From: Brucella anthropi ATCC 49188
GTDB taxonomy: Bacteria; Pseudomonadota; Alphaproteobacteria; Rhizobiales; Rhizobiaceae
Direction of reading: 5' to 3'
DNA length: 64,000 nucleotides
Assembly (NCBI RefSeq): GCF_000017405.1
Contig: NC_009667.1
Span: 1,598,001 to 1,662,000 of the forward strand
The translations under genes were made by a program, and so were the position numbers. This document shows, one piece after another, positions 15,077-22,989 of this stretch; the first letter of the stretch is position 1, and every line of letters begins with the position of its first letter. A model generated the notes under the pieces. The model saw nothing but the letters and a program-made list of their open reading frames with translations, made no database searches and was not told the DNA's origin.

Positions 15077-15272
15077 TTACATCGATTTTAACGTCCGTTC
15101 GCGCGTTCTTGCCCTTGCCGCGAGCAGACTTCTTGAAACGCTTCGCTCGTTTAGAATTCGTGCGAAGTATCAGGGCATGACCCATGAGCAGCTAAAAGCG
15201 GAAGTTTCTGCGCTCGGTATCCGTATCGAAAAGGCTCGCGCGGCGTCGCGCGTTGAAGGGGGAAAATTATGA
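15069..15272 (+). CDS. Hypothetical protein, 67 aa
   Basis: ATG 15069 lies eight bases after GGAGG. ATG 15063 is an alternative. The helical sequence YIDFNVRSRVLALAASRLLETLRSFRIR ends in a charged helix (HEQLKAEVSALGIRIEKARAA). The role is unknown. Confidence 0.55.
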   Translation: MVDYIDFNVRSRVLALAASRLLETLRSFRIRAKYQGMTHEQLKAEVSALGIRIEKARAASRVEGGKL

Positions 15273-15508
15273 CCCCTTGGACATGGCACGCCGGTAGCCT
15301 TGGCGAAGACGTTTACGATTTGGCCGAAGAGCCGACACGCGAACGCGTCATTGAAGAAGCGAGCAGATATCTTGCTGCCGGTGACAAATTCCAAATCATT
15401 GAAGCCCGATCCAGCACGGACGTAAAATATGAGGGCGCGGATTTCGTTCCGTTTCTTCGAACCCGAAACCACGAAATTATAACGGTCGAAGCCGTTAACG
15501 AGGACTAG
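15269..15508 (+). CDS. Hypothetical protein, 79 aa
   Basis: Starts with ATG overlapping the previous stop. It reads MTPWTWHAGSLGEDVYDLAEEPTRERVIEEASRYLAAGDKFQIIEARSS in part, an alpha/beta protein of a type common in prophages as a small nucleotide-cluster companion. Function not known. Confidence 0.6.
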   Translation: MTPWTWHAGSLGEDVYDLAEEPTRERVIEEASRYLAAGDKFQIIEARSSTDVKYEGADFVPFLRTRNHEIITVEAVNED

Positions 15509-15519
15509 AGGAATTCAAG

Positions 15520-15978
15520 ATGACAATCCTTTCGGCTCAATCTATCCGCACGCGCGGGATCTTCAAACCCTTCCATGAGCGAACCCTAAGCAACGGCATG
15601 ACCTTCGGTCTTGGCCCGGCAGGCTACGACGTTCGGATCGCGGAAACTCTAACTCTTGAACCGGCGCGCCGCGCCGTTCTAGCAAGCACCATGGAACACT
15701 TTACCATGCCGGTCGATTGCGCGGCATACGTCAAAGACAAATCGACATGGGCGCGGCGGTTCGTTCTTGTCCAGAATACGGTTATAGAACCGGGTTGGCG
15801 CGGCTTTCTTACGCTCGAAATCTCTTACGAAGGACAAGAGCCGATCACGATTGAGCAAGGTTCGCCGATTGCGCAAATCATCTTTCACAAGCTGGATGAA
15901 CCTACCGAAAGCCCTTATGCCGGTAAGTATCAAGACCAGTCGGAAGGCGCGCAACCGGCACGCTTAGAAGGCCAATAA
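15520..15978 (+). CDS. dCTP deaminase / dUTPase-family protein
   Basis: 152 residues, shorter than host Dcd (about 190). The trimeric dCTP deaminase core is clear: GPAGYDVRIAETLTLEPARRAVLASTMEHF, then YVKDKSTWARRFVLVQNTVIEPGWRGFLTLEISY, which is the K(S/T).x.R..G.....x.IEPGW.G.lTLE signature, and GSPIAQIIFHKLDEPTE. It would make dUMP precursors or scavenge dUTP. It is the last gene before the operon terminator and completes the nucleotide-pool set. GAGGAA precedes the start. Confidence 0.8.
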   Translation: MTILSAQSIRTRGIFKPFHERTLSNGMTFGLGPAGYDVRIAETLTLEPARRAVLASTMEHFTMPVDCAAYVKDKSTWARRFVLVQNTVIEPGWRGFLTLEISYEGQEPITIEQGSPIAQIIFHKLDEPTESPYAGKYQDQSEGAQPARLEGQ

Positions 15979-16007
15979 TCGCCTGTGGAATTCGGTAACA
16001 ATGCGAG

Positions 16008-16043
16008 CGGCAAAGGTCACGGGATTGACCTTTGCCGTTTTTT
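16008..16043 (+). terminator. Rho-independent terminator of the rightward block
   Basis: A perfect 12-bp stem CGGCAAAGGTCA/TGACCTTTGCCG (16008-16019 and 16026-16037) with a six-base loop is followed by seven T (16038-16044). It closes the operon that begins at 8696. The next plus-strand gene at 16061 begins after it. Confidence 0.85.
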
Positions 16044-16060
16044 GTTCTCATGATGTTCTC

Positions 16061-16357
16061 ATGGAGATTGAGACTTTAGGCGATGCTTGGATTAATCGCG
16101 TGCGGCTAAAAATGCGCTGCGCGTGGGGTAAACACGACGGTATGAAGAGCATTCGCGAATGCAATTTCAGCGCAGATTTGGACGTGTTAACGCTGGTATG
16201 TACGCGTGGCCGCGCAATGCCGCTTACGTTCTTGCAAGAGCGGATGCGCTGCCCCTTATGTGGTTCGACGCGCGTTCGCCTGAGCTTCGACTTTCCGAGC
16301 AATACGGGCCACGGACAATTTACTGTTATGGTTCCGAAGGCCGCGAGCGGCGCTTAA
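16061..16357 (+). CDS. Zinc-ribbon hypothetical protein, 98 aa
   Basis: Starts at ATG 16061, because an earlier in-frame ATG at 16001 lies inside the terminator. It reads MEIETLGDAWINRVRLKMRC and KHDGMKSIRECNFSADLDVLTLVCTRGR, and ends with a CPLCGSTRVRLSFD zinc ribbon. Similar short proteins are frequent in Rhizobiales genomes. Function unknown. There is no obvious ribosome binding site, and its transcription relies on readthrough or a separate promoter. Confidence 0.55.
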   Translation: MEIETLGDAWINRVRLKMRCAWGKHDGMKSIRECNFSADLDVLTLVCTRGRAMPLTFLQERMRCPLCGSTRVRLSFDFPSNTGHGQFTVMVPKAASGA

Positions 16358-16363
16358 ACAAAT

Positions 16364-16609
16364 CTATTGCAGGCTTTTTCGTATAGTAAGGCAAGAAGCT
16401 TTTGCAGCCTTGATAAATGAGGATCGGGCCGTGTTCGGCAAGCCTTCCAAATCGGCGAGGCAGGCTTGAAGCGCGCCTTGGTATTCTTGGCCGCGACTAT
16501 TTTCGGGCCACTCATAAAGTAGGCTTTCCGCCGCCCGCTCGGTCGTAGTGACGATAAGATACTTTCCAGTCCCGTATAGCTGGACGTCAACGGGTTTTCC
16601 CCACGCCAT
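16364..16609 (-). CDS. DUF982 family protein
   Basis: 81 residues from ATG 16609, which has GGAGG upstream. It follows the DUF982 pattern: strand/turn region (VDVQLYGTGKYLIVTTTERAAESLLYEWP), GPEYxxAL-like (GQEYQGALQACLADLEGLP) and an alanine-rich C-terminal helix (ARSSFIKAAKASCLTI). DUF982 is a Rhizobiales-specific small family of unknown role. It converges on the plus-strand gene that ends at 16357. Confidence 0.8.
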   Translation of the reverse strand: MAWGKPVDVQLYGTGKYLIVTTTERAAESLLYEWPENSRGQEYQGALQACLADLEGLPNTARSSFIKAAKASCLTIRKSLQ

Positions 16610-16631
16610 CGAACTATCCTCCAAACGCAAA

Positions 16632-16661
16632 AGCCCTGCCGAATTCAAGCGGCAGGGCTGA
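16632..16661 (-). terminator. Terminator-like hairpin after the 16688 gene
   Basis: Perfect 10-bp stem AGCCCTGCCG/CGGCAGGGCT with an eight-base loop, followed on the minus strand by TTTGCGTTT. It separates the DUF982 gene from the leftward genes upstream. Confidence 0.65.
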
Positions 16662-16687
16662 CTAACGGGTAAGAACGGGGTTTGTTC

Positions 16688-16903
16688 CTATTCGTCCGGG
16701 TCTTTGCCCTGCAAGCCGACAAAAAGGCCGCGTGAGACTTCATTTATAGCCCGTGCGGCTTCAACCGCACCCCAACCGGCATTTTCGGCGGTTTCGATCA
16801 GGTCAATAATTCCGCTCGCAACGGCTTCCTGACAATCGATATTTCGGTCGGGATAATTCCCGTCTGCTTTGGGCTTGATCGCGGATTTAGATTGAACTGC
16901 CAT
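16688..16903 (-). CDS. Hypothetical protein, 71 aa
   Basis: A small helical protein (GIIDLIETAENAGWGAVEAARAINEVSRGLFVGLQGKDPDE) with a basic N-terminus. No family recognised. It is the last gene before the hairpin at 16632. Confidence 0.55.
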   Translation of the reverse strand: MAVQSKSAIKPKADGNYPDRNIDCQEAVASGIIDLIETAENAGWGAVEAARAINEVSRGLFVGLQGKDPDE

Positions 16904-16946
16904 GGCCTATCTCCCGTTTTATACAGGAAGTAGGGCGGCGCAAATT

Positions 16947-17624
16947 TCAGACCAGTGTACCGATTTCGGCGATAGGCTGCATCGTGTCGTCGCCTTGATA
17001 TCGGCTCGAATTCACGTTCGTAGAGACACGCCAAGCCTGCAAGTCGTCACCGGGCGCTGGCTTCAAAAGATCGATGCGCGGTTCAGCCAGCCATTCGCGC
17101 CAATTTTTTTCTTGCAGGATAACCGGCATACGGGTGTGAATTCCCCGCATGAAGGAATTCGCATCGCAGGTTATAATTGCGCAACTTGTGATTTCGTCGC
17201 CCGTCTCGCGATCCCGCCAGCGGTCATAAATTCCGGCAAACGTTAGCGGGCGACCGTCCTTTGCGGATATGAACCAAGGCAATTTGTCGCCTTTCTGGCC
17301 GGTCCATTCGAAGAAGCCCGTTGCCGGAATTAGGCACCTTTGACGCTGTAGCGGTACTTTAAACATGCCGCTTGTGGCGACACCTTCCGCGCGGGCGTTG
17401 TGACCAAAGGGCGCTTTCTTGATGCTGTCCTTGAACCACGACGGCACCAATGACCAGCGCATTTCTGAATAGGTAAGATCGTTGCCCGCTTGCGTGACAA
17501 CGCCGATTTGCGTTGTCGGCGCGATGTTATAGCGGGGCTGCAAGTTTCGAGGCGTTGCCGGAACTAGGTTATACATCGCGTGGATTTCGGCCCAAGTGTA
17601 CGTTTGCGTAAATCGTCCGCACAT
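16947..17624 (-). CDS. SOS response-associated peptidase family protein (YedK/HMCES type)
   Basis: 225 residues. The N-terminus MCGRF places the catalytic Cys at position 2 after Met removal. RYNIAPT, the active-site NARAE segment, GFFEW with catalytic Glu, and IHTRMPVIL with His are all present. Proteins of this family form a stable thiazolidine crosslink with abasic sites in single-stranded DNA and shield them. All key residues are kept, so it should be active. Within a prophage block for DNA replication (helicase, SSB, RuvC-like) it would protect the phage's single-stranded DNA. Confidence 0.92.
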   Translation of the reverse strand: MCGRFTQTYTWAEIHAMYNLVPATPRNLQPRYNIAPTTQIGVVTQAGNDLTYSEMRWSLVPSWFKDSIKKAPFGHNARAEGVATSGMFKVPLQRQRCLIPATGFFEWTGQKGDKLPWFISAKDGRPLTFAGIYDRWRDRETGDEITSCAIITCDANSFMRGIHTRMPVILQEKNWREWLAEPRIDLLKPAPGDDLQAWRVSTNVNSSRYQGDDTMQPIAEIGTLV

Positions 17625-17630
17625 CGCCTT

Positions 17631-17864
17631 TTAATCCCCGTTTGGCTTCAACTGTTCCTCTATAACGTTGCGGGCTAATTCGTACAACGGGCCGCAATCA
17701 GGCTCATCGGCCTGACTAGTTTCGAGCATCAAAAGGGCTTGCTCGTACATTTCCCGTTCGTCCTGATCGCTTAGTACGCCTTTGCGTTTGAGCAATGATA
17801 CAAGCGCTGCAAAACTGGCAGTGGATGAAAGAAGCGTCGCGGCAAGTCCATCCAGCCTATCCAT
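17631..17864 (-). CDS. Hypothetical protein, 77 aa
   Basis: A short helical protein (MDRLDGLAATLLSSTASFAALVSLLKRKGVLSDQDEREMYEQALLMLE in part). No family recognised. It is spaced closely with the genes on either side and is probably part of the long leftward operon. Confidence 0.55.
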   Translation of the reverse strand: MDRLDGLAATLLSSTASFAALVSLLKRKGVLSDQDEREMYEQALLMLETSQADEPDCGPLYELARNVIEEQLKPNGD

Positions 17865-17865
17865 A

Positions 17866-18093
17866 TCAGTCGCCCTTTAAACCAAGTTTCCCGGCGATTG
17901 TCTTAAAGTGCGCGCGGGTCAACACTTCTGCCGTATCCCTGTCAACGTGCAAGGCGATGGGCTTTTCCCGGTCTTCGTCGTCAAGATCATAGACCGAAAA
18001 CGTACCGGCGTATTCCTTTTCCACTGCATACGGCGCTTCGACGCCATTATGCTCCATGCACCAATCACCGTTGCGGCGCTGCCGGATTTTCAT
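17866..18093 (-). CDS. Hypothetical protein, 75 aa
   Basis: Reads MKIRQRRNGDWCMEHNGVEAP then YAGTFSVYDLDDEDREKPIALHVDRDTAEVLTRAHFKTIAGKLGL, a beta-rich start and a C-terminal helix. No recognised domain. It overlaps the next gene upstream by four bases. Confidence 0.55.
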   Translation of the reverse strand: MKIRQRRNGDWCMEHNGVEAPYAVEKEYAGTFSVYDLDDEDREKPIALHVDRDTAEVLTRAHFKTIAGKLGLKGD

Positions 18094-18287
18094 GCATCCT
18101 CTCTCTGGCGCTCAACCGCCGATATTTCTTTCCACGATACCACAAAATCAGAATAACCATGTGCGCGGACTGTAGGGCTACCATCAGGCCAAAATCCGTT
18201 GACTACTCGCGTCAACTTCGGATCGCCGCCACGCGTCACGGCCTTAAAGGTAATGCGGTCGCCAATTTCGAGTTTTCTAGGTCTCAT
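18090..18287 (-). CDS. Hypothetical small beta-barrel protein, 65 aa
   Basis: The sequence KLEIGDRITFKAVTRGGDPKLTRVVNGFWPDGSPTVRAHGYSDFVVSWKEI is compatible with a small SH3/KOW-like barrel, basic at both ends. Similar to the 8920 protein in style, but not in sequence. The role is unknown. Confidence 0.55.
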   Translation of the reverse strand: MRPRKLEIGDRITFKAVTRGGDPKLTRVVNGFWPDGSPTVRAHGYSDFVVSWKEISAVERQREDA

Positions 18288-18299
18288 TCGATTTTCCTC

Positions 18300-18605
18300 C
18301 TATGCGGCCCGGTTCGGAAGCTTCTTTGCCTTGCGGAGCGCTTCGTTGACCCGGCCTTGCCAGCCGGGGCCGTCTGCCTTGAAGGCTTCTACGACGTCCG
18401 GGTCGAGCCGAAGCGTGACCGTTTCTTTCGGAGCTTTCTTGCCGGGGCCACGTGTGCGCCGAACCGCCTCTGCGAACGTCATGCGCTGCGTGGCCTGTTC
18501 GTCCGTCAATTCCGGCGCGTCGGGATCAGCGGCGATTTCCCGCTGAATTTCCGCTTCCTCCGCATCTGTCAGCGGTCGGATCGCCTTTCGCTTATTGTTC
18601 GTCAT
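18300..18605 (-). CDS. brnA: BrnA-family antitoxin
   Basis: 101 residues. After an acidic N-terminal segment (LTDAEEAEIQREIAADPDAPELTDEQA) comes the BrnA DNA-binding pattern KETVTLRLDPDVVEAFKADGPGWQGRVNEALRKA, a ribbon-helix-helix-like fold. It should bind and neutralise BrnT and repress the operon. It overlaps brnT by 14 bp and follows it, the normal order of the locus. Here the pair lies inside the prophage. Confidence 0.92.
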   Translation of the reverse strand: MTNNKRKAIRPLTDAEEAEIQREIAADPDAPELTDEQATQRMTFAEAVRRTRGPGKKAPKETVTLRLDPDVVEAFKADGPGWQGRVNEALRKAKKLPNRAA

Positions 18606-18852
18606 ATAACTTCCTTTCCTTCCGGCTGGCGCGGCGCATCGAAATTACCGAAAGCGCCTCAGTTCCAAGTAGGACGAAAATCGTCGCTATAATTGTCTCG
18701 CCCCGGAACTCTCCGACCGCCATCAAGCGGCCTTGCTTCGCGGGGTAAATCGCCGCGTTGTCAAAAAATTCTGTGGTCAGGTCGGCAAAGTCAAACCCCT
18801 TGTGTTTTTCAAGGTTCGTAAGCCGCTTCGTTTCGTCCCAAATGATCTTCAT
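18592..18852 (-). CDS. brnT: BrnT-family toxin (RelE-fold ribonuclease)
   Basis: 86 residues from ATG 18852. The BrnT features are KIIWDETKRLTNLEKHKGFDFADL near the start and IFVLLGTEALSVISMRRASRKERKLYDE at the end, including the RRASRKERK cluster. BrnT cleaves mRNA and stops growth until BrnA binds. First described in Brucella abortus, so a copy in this prophage fits the host. It precedes brnA with a 14-bp overlap. Confidence 0.92.
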   Translation of the reverse strand: MKIIWDETKRLTNLEKHKGFDFADLTTEFFDNAAIYPAKQGRLMAVGEFRGETIIATIFVLLGTEALSVISMRRASRKERKLYDEQ

Positions 18853-18929
18853 GTCGAGAAATTGCAATGTAGCTCGAAATATGTCCACAGGCAAAATGTA
18901 AATACAAAATAATAATTCAGGCGAAAGAA

Positions 18930-18953
18930 AAGCCCCGGAAAACCGGGGCTTCT
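18930..18953 (-). terminator. Rho-independent terminator after the 18955 gene
   Basis: Stem AAGCCCCGG/CCGGGGCTT with an AAAA loop (18930-18951) is followed on the minus strand by TTCTTTC. It lies immediately beyond the stop of the DUF6362-like gene (18955), so the replication block ends here and brnTA has its own control. Confidence 0.75.
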
Positions 18954-18954
18954 G

Positions 18955-19473
18955 TCAGTCTAAGGGTATGCCGTCCGAGTTCAATCCTTGGGCGATCAGG
19001 GATAGCGCTTTATCCCTTGCGCGGTAGGCCGTCGCTCGCGGCCAGCCGAGGCGCTTGCAGGCTTGGCCGAAAGGCTTCCGGTATGCTTTGCAGCGGAGAT
19101 AGACGGAAAGGACGTTTCGCGGCCCGTCATGCTCCTTGAGATAGTGCATAGGCCATTGAATGGCGGCTTCCATCTGCGAAATCTTCCGAGCCGGAATATA
19201 GGGCATTTTCTTTTCCGGTTCGCCTGTTTGAACGTGCCCGATGATATTGCCGAATTCGTCTTTGATTTCGTCGTACCAGTCGAGAAATTCGCGTTGGAAC
19301 TTCGGCCACGCATTGCCGTCTTCTCGCGGTCCTGTCGGTCCCGCTGTTCTTTGTGCGAGCTTCGCCGCTTCGACAAGACGTTCGTCAACGATCTTTGGAA
19401 GCCATAGGCCGTCAAAGTTATGGAAGGCTTGTTTCCTGTCACGGGCACCGAAAAATTCGTCACGTTCGGTCAT
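18955..19473 (-). CDS. DUF6362-like putative DNA-binding protein
   Basis: 172 residues. The C-terminal part follows a phage family with a helical DNA-binding layout: AAIQWPMHYLKEHDGPRNVLSVYLRCKAYRKPFGQACKRLGWPRATAYRARDKALSLIAQGLN, in which a recognition-helix-like RATAYRARD is evident. The N-terminal half (DERLVEAAKLAQRTAGPTGPRE) is charged. It follows the primase-helicase gene and is likely in the same transcript. Confidence 0.65.
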   Translation of the reverse strand: MTERDEFFGARDRKQAFHNFDGLWLPKIVDERLVEAAKLAQRTAGPTGPREDGNAWPKFQREFLDWYDEIKDEFGNIIGHVQTGEPEKKMPYIPARKISQMEAAIQWPMHYLKEHDGPRNVLSVYLRCKAYRKPFGQACKRLGWPRATAYRARDKALSLIAQGLNSDGIPLD

Positions 19474-19501
19474 TGCCGGTTCCTTTGATAGAAAATTCTT
19501 G

Positions 19502-21772
19502 TCATCCGCCGACTAACGCCGTCACGTCGTCATCTGCGATTTCGTTGTTTGTTGCGGGATCAGGCAGGGGTGAAACGTAGGTCGGTTCGGAGGCATTAAC
19601 GCCGCGAATACGGAAGCCTTGCACTTCTTTGCCGGTGAACCAAAGCCACGGCTTTTTGCTGCCGACGATCTTCCATTTGAGCATTTGCTTTGTCGCGCGT
19701 GACCAGCGTTGGCGAAGGCGTGTTTCGATCTGTTCGTCGTCGCCGTCTTCGGTCGCTGCAAGTTGTTCCTTGTAAAGCGTTCGGACGTCTTCAACGCTCG
19801 CCACAAGAACAACATCTTTCGGTACGGCCAAATCAGGCGGGGGCATAACGCCTTTCTTGTCGATTGTTTCGGCCAAGGCGGACAGGAATTCGCGTTCGTG
19901 GTCGCGAACTTTGAAGCCCTTCGGCTTTTCCTTCTCGCCCGACGCGGCGTTCGTATGCTCCTGATTGATGACGATGCAGGAAGTTATAGGATCGCCGTCG
20001 TTGTCGTTGCCTACGGTCGTTTGGCGAAGCCGGAAGCGATGCGTCCCGCCTGCTGGACCTGCCTTGAGCTTCCGAACGGCCCAAGTGTTCGGCGTGTCCG
20101 GCGTTGCTGCCGCTACTTCGATTTCGAAGTCGGCAGCGCCGTGCAAGGCTTCGTGCCCGCGTGGTCCGCGTCCGGCTTCCTTGCCGCCGTGGTGAACGCC
20201 TGCGACCGCCGCGCCGGTCAGTTCCTTGAGCTTGTCGCAGTTAATGACGAAAGCGCCCATGACGGCGCTATCGTTTTCATTGCCACCTGCAAGCGCACGG
20301 GCGACGGTATCAATGACGATCATTTCGACTTTGACACCGCAGCGCTCTTGCATTTCCGCCGAAAGGCCGTGGATTTCTTCGGCGAGCTTCTTCATATCCG
20401 CATCATTCGAACGCATGTCGATTGACGTAGGCAGGAAGACGAACGGCAGAACAGCATCTTCGGGTATCTGGTGTTCTTGCCGCCAAGCGTGAAGGCGAAT
20501 TTCAAAATCCTCGCGACCTTCCGCGACCACATAGACGACACCGAAAGGACGCCCCTTGTAGCTGAACCATTCGGGCCTTTTGGTTGCGTCAATCGCCGCC
20601 GCTGAACACGTCAACATGAGATCGGAAGTAAGGAAGGACTTACCGCAACCGGGCGGGCCGTAAATGATGCCGAAGGACTTGGCGAGGATCAGATTTTTAA
20701 TCAGCCAATCACGAGTAGGCTTTTGGTTTCCGATCTGGTGAAACCACACCGCGCCAAATTTCGACTGATAGGCCGGAAGCTCCGGCGCTTTGGCGGCGTT
20801 TGCAAGATCATAAAGAGTTTCGGCGTTCCCGCCCGCTTCGATCCAGTCAAAGGCGTCACCCTTAAGCGGCAAGTCTGGCAAAGACAGGAGGCGGACCCGC
20901 TTCGCGGCTCCTTTGATCTTCCTCGCAACTAACAGCGCATGATCTAGCCCGGCAAACTTCGGCCTCCCGTCTTCGTGGAAAAGCTTTTCGCCGGTCTGCT
21001 TATTGACGGTCTGGGGATCGTTATCCGGCAGGATTACGACGTCAGCATCTTTGAAGTACGGCGTTAGCTCTTCCCACCATTTACCGGCACCCATCGGATT
21101 ACATGTCGCCGGAACGCCAAGTTCATCGATCAAGCGGTCGGCGGTCTTTTCGCCTTCGACAAAAAATACGGTATAGCCGTTCGAAATTGCTTCGATCAGT
21201 TCCGGCAGGCGGTAAGGAACAACACGAGTATCCTTGAGGCTGTAGACCCATCCGTCGCGCGTTTGCTCACCGTCAACCGGCTTGCGGCGCTGGCTATATG
21301 TCTTGGCTGGTTTGTCGTCGTCGCCCATCCGCCATCCACCGTCCGGCAGACGGAACTGATAGCGCATCGTTTGGAATAGGACGGCCCCATTTTCATCTAC
21401 ATAGTCCCACGCCTTAACGAGTTCTTTTTTTGCGCCGTCAATCGGGGTTTCGTCTTTCTTCTGTCCCGCTGGCCTTGCATTCCTGTTGCTGCCTGCCTGC
21501 GCCTGCGGCTGGCGGTCTTCGACGTCAAAGCCATTCTTGCGAAGCCACTCAATGGCGTCGCGGCCCTTACTGCCCGTTTCGCGTTCAATTAGAGCAAGGA
21601 CGCCGCCGCCGGTCTGTTCGCCGTGGACGAACCAAGTACCCTTTTGCGGATTGACCGTCCGACCGTCACCGAAGCGAACTTCGGTCTTTGTACCGCCAGC
21701 GCGAGGATTACCCCAAAGTATCCCCGCAACAGGAACGATAAAGCGACCTAGATCATCGTTCCCTTGAGCCAT
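19502..21772 (-). CDS. Primase-helicase / RepA-like ATPase with TOPRIM
   Basis: 756 residues. The N-terminal third resembles a primase zinc/DNA-binding part. A TOPRIM-like segment contains VFFVEGEKTADRLIDELG (about 210-227) and DADVVILPDNDPQ. An AAA (RecA-type) ATPase domain shows Walker A GPPGCGKSF (about 377-385) and Walker B VEMIVIDTVARAL. KLKELTGAAVAGVHHGGK follows. This is the phage replication helicase and probable primer maker. With ssb and a RuvC-like gene downstream it forms the replication block. Confidence 0.88.
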   Translation of the reverse strand: MAQGNDDLGRFIVPVAGILWGNPRAGGTKTEVRFGDGRTVNPQKGTWFVHGEQTGGGVLALIERETGSKGRDAIEWLRKNGFDVEDRQPQAQAGSNRNARPAGQKKDETPIDGAKKELVKAWDYVDENGAVLFQTMRYQFRLPDGGWRMGDDDKPAKTYSQRRKPVDGEQTRDGWVYSLKDTRVVPYRLPELIEAISNGYTVFFVEGEKTADRLIDELGVPATCNPMGAGKWWEELTPYFKDADVVILPDNDPQTVNKQTGEKLFHEDGRPKFAGLDHALLVARKIKGAAKRVRLLSLPDLPLKGDAFDWIEAGGNAETLYDLANAAKAPELPAYQSKFGAVWFHQIGNQKPTRDWLIKNLILAKSFGIIYGPPGCGKSFLTSDLMLTCSAAAIDATKRPEWFSYKGRPFGVVYVVAEGREDFEIRLHAWRQEHQIPEDAVLPFVFLPTSIDMRSNDADMKKLAEEIHGLSAEMQERCGVKVEMIVIDTVARALAGGNENDSAVMGAFVINCDKLKELTGAAVAGVHHGGKEAGRGPRGHEALHGAADFEIEVAAATPDTPNTWAVRKLKAGPAGGTHRFRLRQTTVGNDNDGDPITSCIVINQEHTNAASGEKEKPKGFKVRDHEREFLSALAETIDKKGVMPPPDLAVPKDVVLVASVEDVRTLYKEQLAATEDGDDEQIETRLRQRWSRATKQMLKWKIVGSKKPWLWFTGKEVQGFRIRGVNASEPTYVSPLPDPATNNEIADDDVTALVGG

Positions 21773-21773
21773 T

Positions 21774-22085
21774 TCAATTTTTCTTCCTGCTATTGGATTG
21801 CAGCAATTTGCGGATTTCTGGAAATACCGGGATCAGCCGTTCCAGTAAGATCGCGCACGCCCATTTGACTTCGTTCGACCGGATTGCATCGGGGCTTATC
21901 GGGAACCCTTGGCGCTCATAGACGCGGAAATCAGCACGGCGGTTAACGACGTCATTCGTAAGAACTTCGACCATTTCGGAAACGGTAATGGGCTTCTTTT
22001 CTTCCGGTGGCGGCGCTTGGTCCGGCTCTCTTTCGGCTTCCTGATTGTTTGGTGCGTCGTTAATTTCGTTGGCTTCCGCGTCCAT
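21774..22085 (-). CDS. Hypothetical protein, 103 aa
   Basis: Acidic, proline-rich N-terminus (MDAEANEINDAPNNQEAEREP), then a helical half (ITVSEMVEVLTNDVVNRRADFRVYERQGFPISPDAIR, then ACAILLERLIPVFPEIRKLLQ). It lies directly between ssb and the helicase gene and could be a loader or linker, but no family was recognised. Confidence 0.55.
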   Translation of the reverse strand: MDAEANEINDAPNNQEAEREPDQAPPPEEKKPITVSEMVEVLTNDVVNRRADFRVYERQGFPISPDAIRSNEVKWACAILLERLIPVFPEIRKLLQSNSRKKN

Positions 22086-22098
22086 CGTTCGCTAGCCC

Positions 22099-22554
22099 CT
22101 AGAACGGAATTTCGTCGTCAAGATCGCGAACGCCAGCCGATTGCTGCTGGCGGCTTCCACCGCCGCCTGACGAACGGCCTTCGCCTTCGTCGTCGCTATC
22201 TCGACCGCCGCCGAGCATGACAAGCTCGCCGCGAAATTGCTTCATGACGATTTCGGTTGAATAGCGGTCGTTTCCGTTCTGGTCCTGCCATTTGCGCGTT
22301 TGCAACGCGCCTTCAATGTAGACCTTCGAACCCTTCTTCAAATACTGTTCGGCAACCTTGCCGATGTTCTCATTGAAGATTGCGACCGTGTGCCATTCGG
22401 TCTTTTCTTTACGTTCACCTGAATTCTTATCGCGCCAGCTTTCAGACGTGGCGATACGCAGATTGACGACCATATCGCCGGAGTTAAGACGGCGGACGTC
22501 CGGATCAGCGCCCAAATGCCCGACCAAGATTACCTTATTGACGCTACCTGCCAC
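22099..22554 (-). CDS. ssb: Single-stranded DNA-binding protein
   Basis: 151 residues. OB-fold pattern [42 protein letters not shown] through [39 protein letters not shown] glycine-rich linker leads to the acidic tip DLDDEIPF, which recruits partner proteins in bacterial SSBs. It binds phage single-stranded DNA during replication and recombination. Confidence 0.95.
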   Translation of the reverse strand: MAGSVNKVILVGHLGADPDVRRLNSGDMVVNLRIATSESWRDKNSGERKEKTEWHTVAIFNENIGKVAEQYLKKGSKVYIEGALQTRKWQDQNGNDRYSTEIVMKQFRGELVMLGGGRDSDDEGEGRSSGGGGSRQQQSAGVRDLDDEIPF

Positions 22555-22565
22555 GGCAGTTCTCC

Positions 22566-22832
22566 TTATTGGCGCTTGCCGTGCAGCGCTTCGCTTACAC
22601 GGCCCGGATTGACGTTGAAGTGGGAGGCAATTTCGACGTGGCTCGCGTCTGGATTGCCGGTCTTGTATTTTCGAATTTGGCGAGCGAGCGTGGGGGTCAT
22701 AGGACTGCTCTTAACTGCCGAGCGGTTGGCGCTTGTCCGGCGGCACAATTCCTTCGCGAGTACAGCTAGTTCGGGATCGTCATATTTCTTCGATTTTTCG
22801 AGAAGACGCCTTCGGATTTCGGGGATGCGCAT
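22566..22832 (-). CDS. Small HTH protein, 88 aa
   Basis: The C-terminal 44 residues ([42 protein letters not shown]) form a helix-turn-helix with the typical turn [13 protein letters not shown]. The N-terminus is helical and basic. A shorter start at that internal Met is possible. Probably a DNA-binding accessory or regulator of the replication genes. Confidence 0.65.
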   Translation of the reverse strand: MRIPEIRRRLLEKSKKYDDPELAVLAKELCRRTSANRSAVKSSPMTPTLARQIRKYKTGNPDASHVEIASHFNVNPGRVSEALHGKRQ

Positions 22833-22989
22833 CCTTCATCAATTCCTTGAGTTCCGCCGCGCGCTGCCGGATTGCGAAAAGGTTTTCGTAAATCGTCTTT
22901 TCAGGCAGATGGAGTTCACCGGCTATTTGAAGTGTGTCCCGACCGTCGAGCCAAAGAAGGGCCGCATGGTCGAAATCGTCGCCGCTCAT
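22780..22989 (-). CDS. HTH-like protein, 69 aa
   Basis: ATG 22989 overlaps the stop of the small membrane protein (ATGA). A helical motif (HAALLWLDGRDTLQIAGELHLPEKTIYENLFAIRQRAAELKELM) includes an HTH of the AraC/LuxR kind. It also overlaps the downstream HTH gene by 53 bp in another frame. Function unknown. Confidence 0.55.
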   Translation of the reverse strand: MSGDDFDHAALLWLDGRDTLQIAGELHLPEKTIYENLFAIRQRAAELKELMKDAHPRNPKASSRKIEEI

